Assembly (NCBI GenBank): GCA_051016155.1
Contig: CP136537.1
Span: forward strand, 558,001-622,000
Length of the DNA stretch: 64,000 nt
Direction of reading: 5' to 3'
DNA from: RCC90-49c sp051016155
GTDB taxonomy: Bacteria > Bacteroidota > Bacteroidia > Cytophagales > Amoebophilaceae
Shown here: positions 61,851 to 64,000 of the stretch, in pieces
Position numbering within the stretch: position 1 is the stretch's first letter
Layout: each line of letters begins with the position of its first letter
Notes under the pieces: generated by a model
Seen by the model: only the letters and a program-made list of their open reading frames with translations
Told to the model about the DNA's origin: nothing
The model's database searches: none
Translations under genes and position numbers: made by a program

Positions 61851-62634
61851 ATGAAATACCTACCCATTGGCCTCCAGAGCATTCGCGAAATCCTAGAAGG
61901 TGGCTATGTGTACGTAGACAAGACAGGGTTTGCCAAAGAGTTGATTGAAAATAAACAGCGGAGGCACTGTTTCTTCTCCCGCCCCAGGCGTTTCGGCAAG
62001 TCGCTCTTCCTCAACACGTTAGAGGAAATATTCAAAGGGAACAAAGCACTCTTTCAAGGCTATCAGATTGATGGGGGTGACTATGACTGGCCAGTACATC
62101 CTGTCTTGTCCTTTAACTTTGCCCAAATTGCTAATGAGACTCGGGAAGCATTTGAGAGTGACCTGAAGGAGTCGCTGGAAGAGCTTGCCGAACTCTCTGG
62201 AGTGACGAGTGGAGGGACTTCTTGTCAAGCCAAACTCAGGCGGTTAGTCACATTGCTCTCCAAGAAAGGGCCCGTTGTTGTGCTTGTGGACGAGTACGAC
62301 AAACTCATCATTGATAACCTTCACAATCCAGAGACAGCCGAAGCTAACTGCCAACTGCTGCAAAGCTTTTTTGGGGTACTCAAAAATTTGGGCCAACATG
62401 TACGCTTCACCTTTGTGACAGGGATCACCAAGTTCTCGCAAGTTTCGCTCTTTTCTGGACCTAATCACCTCAATGACATTACCATGTTTCCTCAGTATGC
62501 AGGGATGATGGGTTATACTGAAGGAGAGCTCGTGCAGTATTTTGATAAGCACATCCAGGCCATCGCAGAGGAAAGAACCCAGCAAGGCCAGCAGGTTACT
62601 GAAGAAGCAGTGCTATCAGAGATCAAGCAGTGGA
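61851..62634 (+). pseudogene. AAA-ATPase-like / PD-(D/E)XK protein, copy 3, 3'-truncated
   Basis: The product resembles the N-terminal half of the genes at 9797 and 15043: LPIGLQSIREILEGGYVYVD, RPRRFGKSLFLNTLEEIF, VVVLVDEYDKLIIDN and FVTGITKFSQVSLFSGPNHL. Similarity ends after SEIKQW, where the full-length copies continue with YNGYRF. The frame then runs on through unrelated sequence of the IS110 flank to 62819. The nuclease half is missing. It is a separate lineage from copies 1 and 2, which are nearly identical to each other. It could still make an ATPase domain alone, but the foreign tail argues against that. Confidence 0.8.
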
Positions 62635-62812
62635 ATTCTATGGTAAAAACGAGTTTTTCATCTTTTTTTTGTACAATTTTTACCACGCTCTTCCTGTGGA
62701 CTTGTGCAAAACACACTCCCCACTGCCTTAGCTGTGTTTCACTCAAGCCCACAGCCCAACAATCAACAACAATCGTCCTTACTCTCTTTCTCTCTCTCTA
62801 CGCTACCATCTT

Positions 62813-63808
62813 TCAATAGCTAGCTTCGTAATATCTCTCCTCCCGTAGACAGGCATAAATCCGCAATAGTAGCTTGTTTCTTACCGCATTCAGCACCGGC
62901 ATCTTCGATTTATCTGCTTGCAACTTCCCATGGTAATACGACGACAGCTCGCTACAGCATTTTATAGCCACCAGTGCACACATATGCAGTAGCCTCTTGA
63001 GCTCCTTGTTAGCCAAAGGTGAGACTTTACTCCTGCCTCTCACACTCGTCCCTGAGCTACAAACAAAGGGCGCTACCCCTGCATAACACGCACAAGCCTT
63101 CGCCGTTGTAATACGCTCAAAGCCATGGGTAACGATTAGTAGCTGACTCGCTGTCACTGCCCCTACCCCAGGCACGGAGCTGATGATAGCTTCCTGATGA
63201 GATACTTCCTCATCTTGATCAATCAGCTCCTTGATTTGCTTTTCTGCCTGCTCGATAGCGCTTTTTAGCTCCTTAAGCACTGGGTTACAAAGGGCCTCTG
63301 TGGCCTGTTGCTCTCTTGGATCGATCAAAGCCTTACTCTCTTTGAGGGGGACATTGAGTTGCCTATTGCCCTTCAAGAGTCTGTTACGCAAAGCCACTAG
63401 CCTTTGTAAGTGCTCGATCAGGGCTTTTTTCGGCTTCCAGAGCTGAGCCTTGTCCCAAAATCGGAAAGCATAGCAAGCAATCCTTTCGGCATCAATGCGG
63501 TCATTTTTACCTCTAGTAATGCCCAAAGACTTCTTAATAGCCAAAGGATTCTCTACCCAAGTGGGATACTGCTCTTGCTCAAGCCAAAGAAGGAGCTGAT
63601 AGGTGTAGATACCAGTGTGCTCGAGACAGCAAAGCACCTCTTTAGGCTTGATACCGTGTTCAAGGAGTTGTTGCTGCAACTGCTCAAAGCCCTGTTGTTG
63701 GTTATCCAACTTACCTACAAGGAGCTTATTGCCCGATTTCAATAAAGAGAAGTCGACCGTATCTTTGGAGATATCAAAACCTAGGGTATAAGTATATTTA
63801 TCATTCAT
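62813..63808 (-). CDS. IS110-family transposase (DEDD type)
   Basis: The product is 331 residues and appears intact. The N-terminal DEDD/RuvC-like domain includes LGFDISKDTVDFSL, the Glu of CLEHTGIY, and GKNDRIDAERIACYAF. The C-terminal transposase_20 domain has SSVPGVGAVTASQLL, YAGVAPFVCSSGTSVRGRSK and the conserved Ser position. IS110 recombinases use a structured noncoding RNA from the element's flank to choose donor and target. The gene adjoins the truncated AAA-like gene downstream and its leader (63809-64000) upstream. Confidence 0.93.
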   Translation of the reverse strand: MNDKYTYTLGFDISKDTVDFSLLKSGNKLLVGKLDNQQQGFEQLQQQLLEHGIKPKEVLCCLEHTGIYTYQLLLWLEQEQYPTWVENPLAIKKSLGITRGKNDRIDAERIACYAFRFWDKAQLWKPKKALIEHLQRLVALRNRLLKGNRQLNVPLKESKALIDPREQQATEALCNPVLKELKSAIEQAEKQIKELIDQDEEVSHQEAIISSVPGVGAVTASQLLIVTHGFERITTAKACACYAGVAPFVCSSGTSVRGRSKVSPLANKELKRLLHMCALVAIKCCSELSSYYHGKLQADKSKMPVLNAVRNKLLLRIYACLREERYYEASY

Positions 63809-64000
63809 AACTTGCTTAAGTCAGGTTAGAGATGGGCATAAAAAAGAGCAACAACTCAATACCTTATTAATGGGTCTTTCTCCCTGCAATTCTATATGAG
63901 TCTGTGTTGCCTTGCAAAGCAGGCAGAGGACTGATTCCACTGATAGGTCTTGCTCCTGGTACAATGGCTAGTTCGCCTCTGCCCTGCTTAATTTTAATAC
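63809..64000 (-). ncRNA. upstream non-coding part of the IS110 element, possible bridge RNA
   Basis: This stretch is noncoding and precedes the recombinase gene, where the bridge RNA of IS110-group elements is encoded (IS621 as model). It contains a long-range pair: GCAGGCAGAGG at 63919-63929 and its complement CCTCTGCCCTGC at 63976-63987, with one bulge. The element's outer end may lie beyond the window. The identification rests on position and this stem only. Confidence 0.45.

Overview
The window looks like part of the chromosome of a host-associated Bacteroidota bacterium, most like the Amoebophilus/Cardinium type of intracellular symbiont (inference). The evidence is a Porin_10-type outer membrane protein, a textbook Bacteroidota promoter (TTTG, 19 bp, TAGCTTTG) before a beta-barrel gene, several lipoproteins, three copies of an AAA-ATPase-like/PD-(D/E)XK protein family that is common in such symbionts, an ankyrin-repeat lipoprotein, and a very heavy load of insertion sequences and IS fragments. 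Base composition looks mid-range by eye, higher than I would expect for Amoebophilus or Cardinium, so the genus is left open.

Left third (1-18,000), accessory: a graveyard of IS3, IS5, IS481 and solo IS ends surrounds two tandem lipoprotein GTPases of the AIG1/septin-like kind. They share a duplicated promoter and leader but carry different GTPase and C-terminal modules. Two AAA-ATPase/PD-(D/E)XK genes follow, facing away from each other as a large inverted repeat. Between them lie a tRNA-Asp 3' half, the N-terminus of a tyrosine recombinase and an IS5 nested inside an IS3-family element, probably the scar of an integrated element.

Next (17,968-23,896) come three sodium:solute symporter paralogues: one broken, one complete, and one fused to a further membrane and kinase-like region and to a complete RelA/SpoT-type HD (ppGpp hydrolase) domain. 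In the fusion all eight hydrolase residues are present at the spacing of the known enzyme. This transporter-alarmone hydrolase fusion is the most interesting object in the window. From 24,200 to 61,700 lie mostly ordinary single-copy genes: fabH, a DUF2256/photolyase pair, mfd, dusB, a DEAD-box helicase, a membrane metalloprotease, murG, a cation/proton antiporter, truA, an MsbA-like ABC exporter, dnaG, tRNA-Arg, rpoN, a putative porin, comM, a polyprenyl synthase, sod, an aminotransferase, a LysM lytic transglycosylase, an O-methyltransferase and an SH3/NlpC-P60 hydrolase. Scattered among them are exported lipoproteins with enzyme or interaction folds (2H phosphoesterase, exonuclease/endonuclease/phosphatase, ankyrin), which are candidate host-interaction factors. 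The spacers hold at least two families of dispersed repeats, one a MITE-like palindrome of about 135-140 bp.

Right edge (61,851-64,000): a third AAA-ATPase/PD-(D/E)XK gene, cut after its ATPase half, abuts an intact IS110-family element whose upstream non-coding part can form a long-range stem and may encode a bridge RNA. The envelope genes (murG, lytic transglycosylase, NlpC/P60) show that the organism probably still makes and remodels peptidoglycan, and fabH, the exporter and the porin indicate an ordinary double-membrane envelope.
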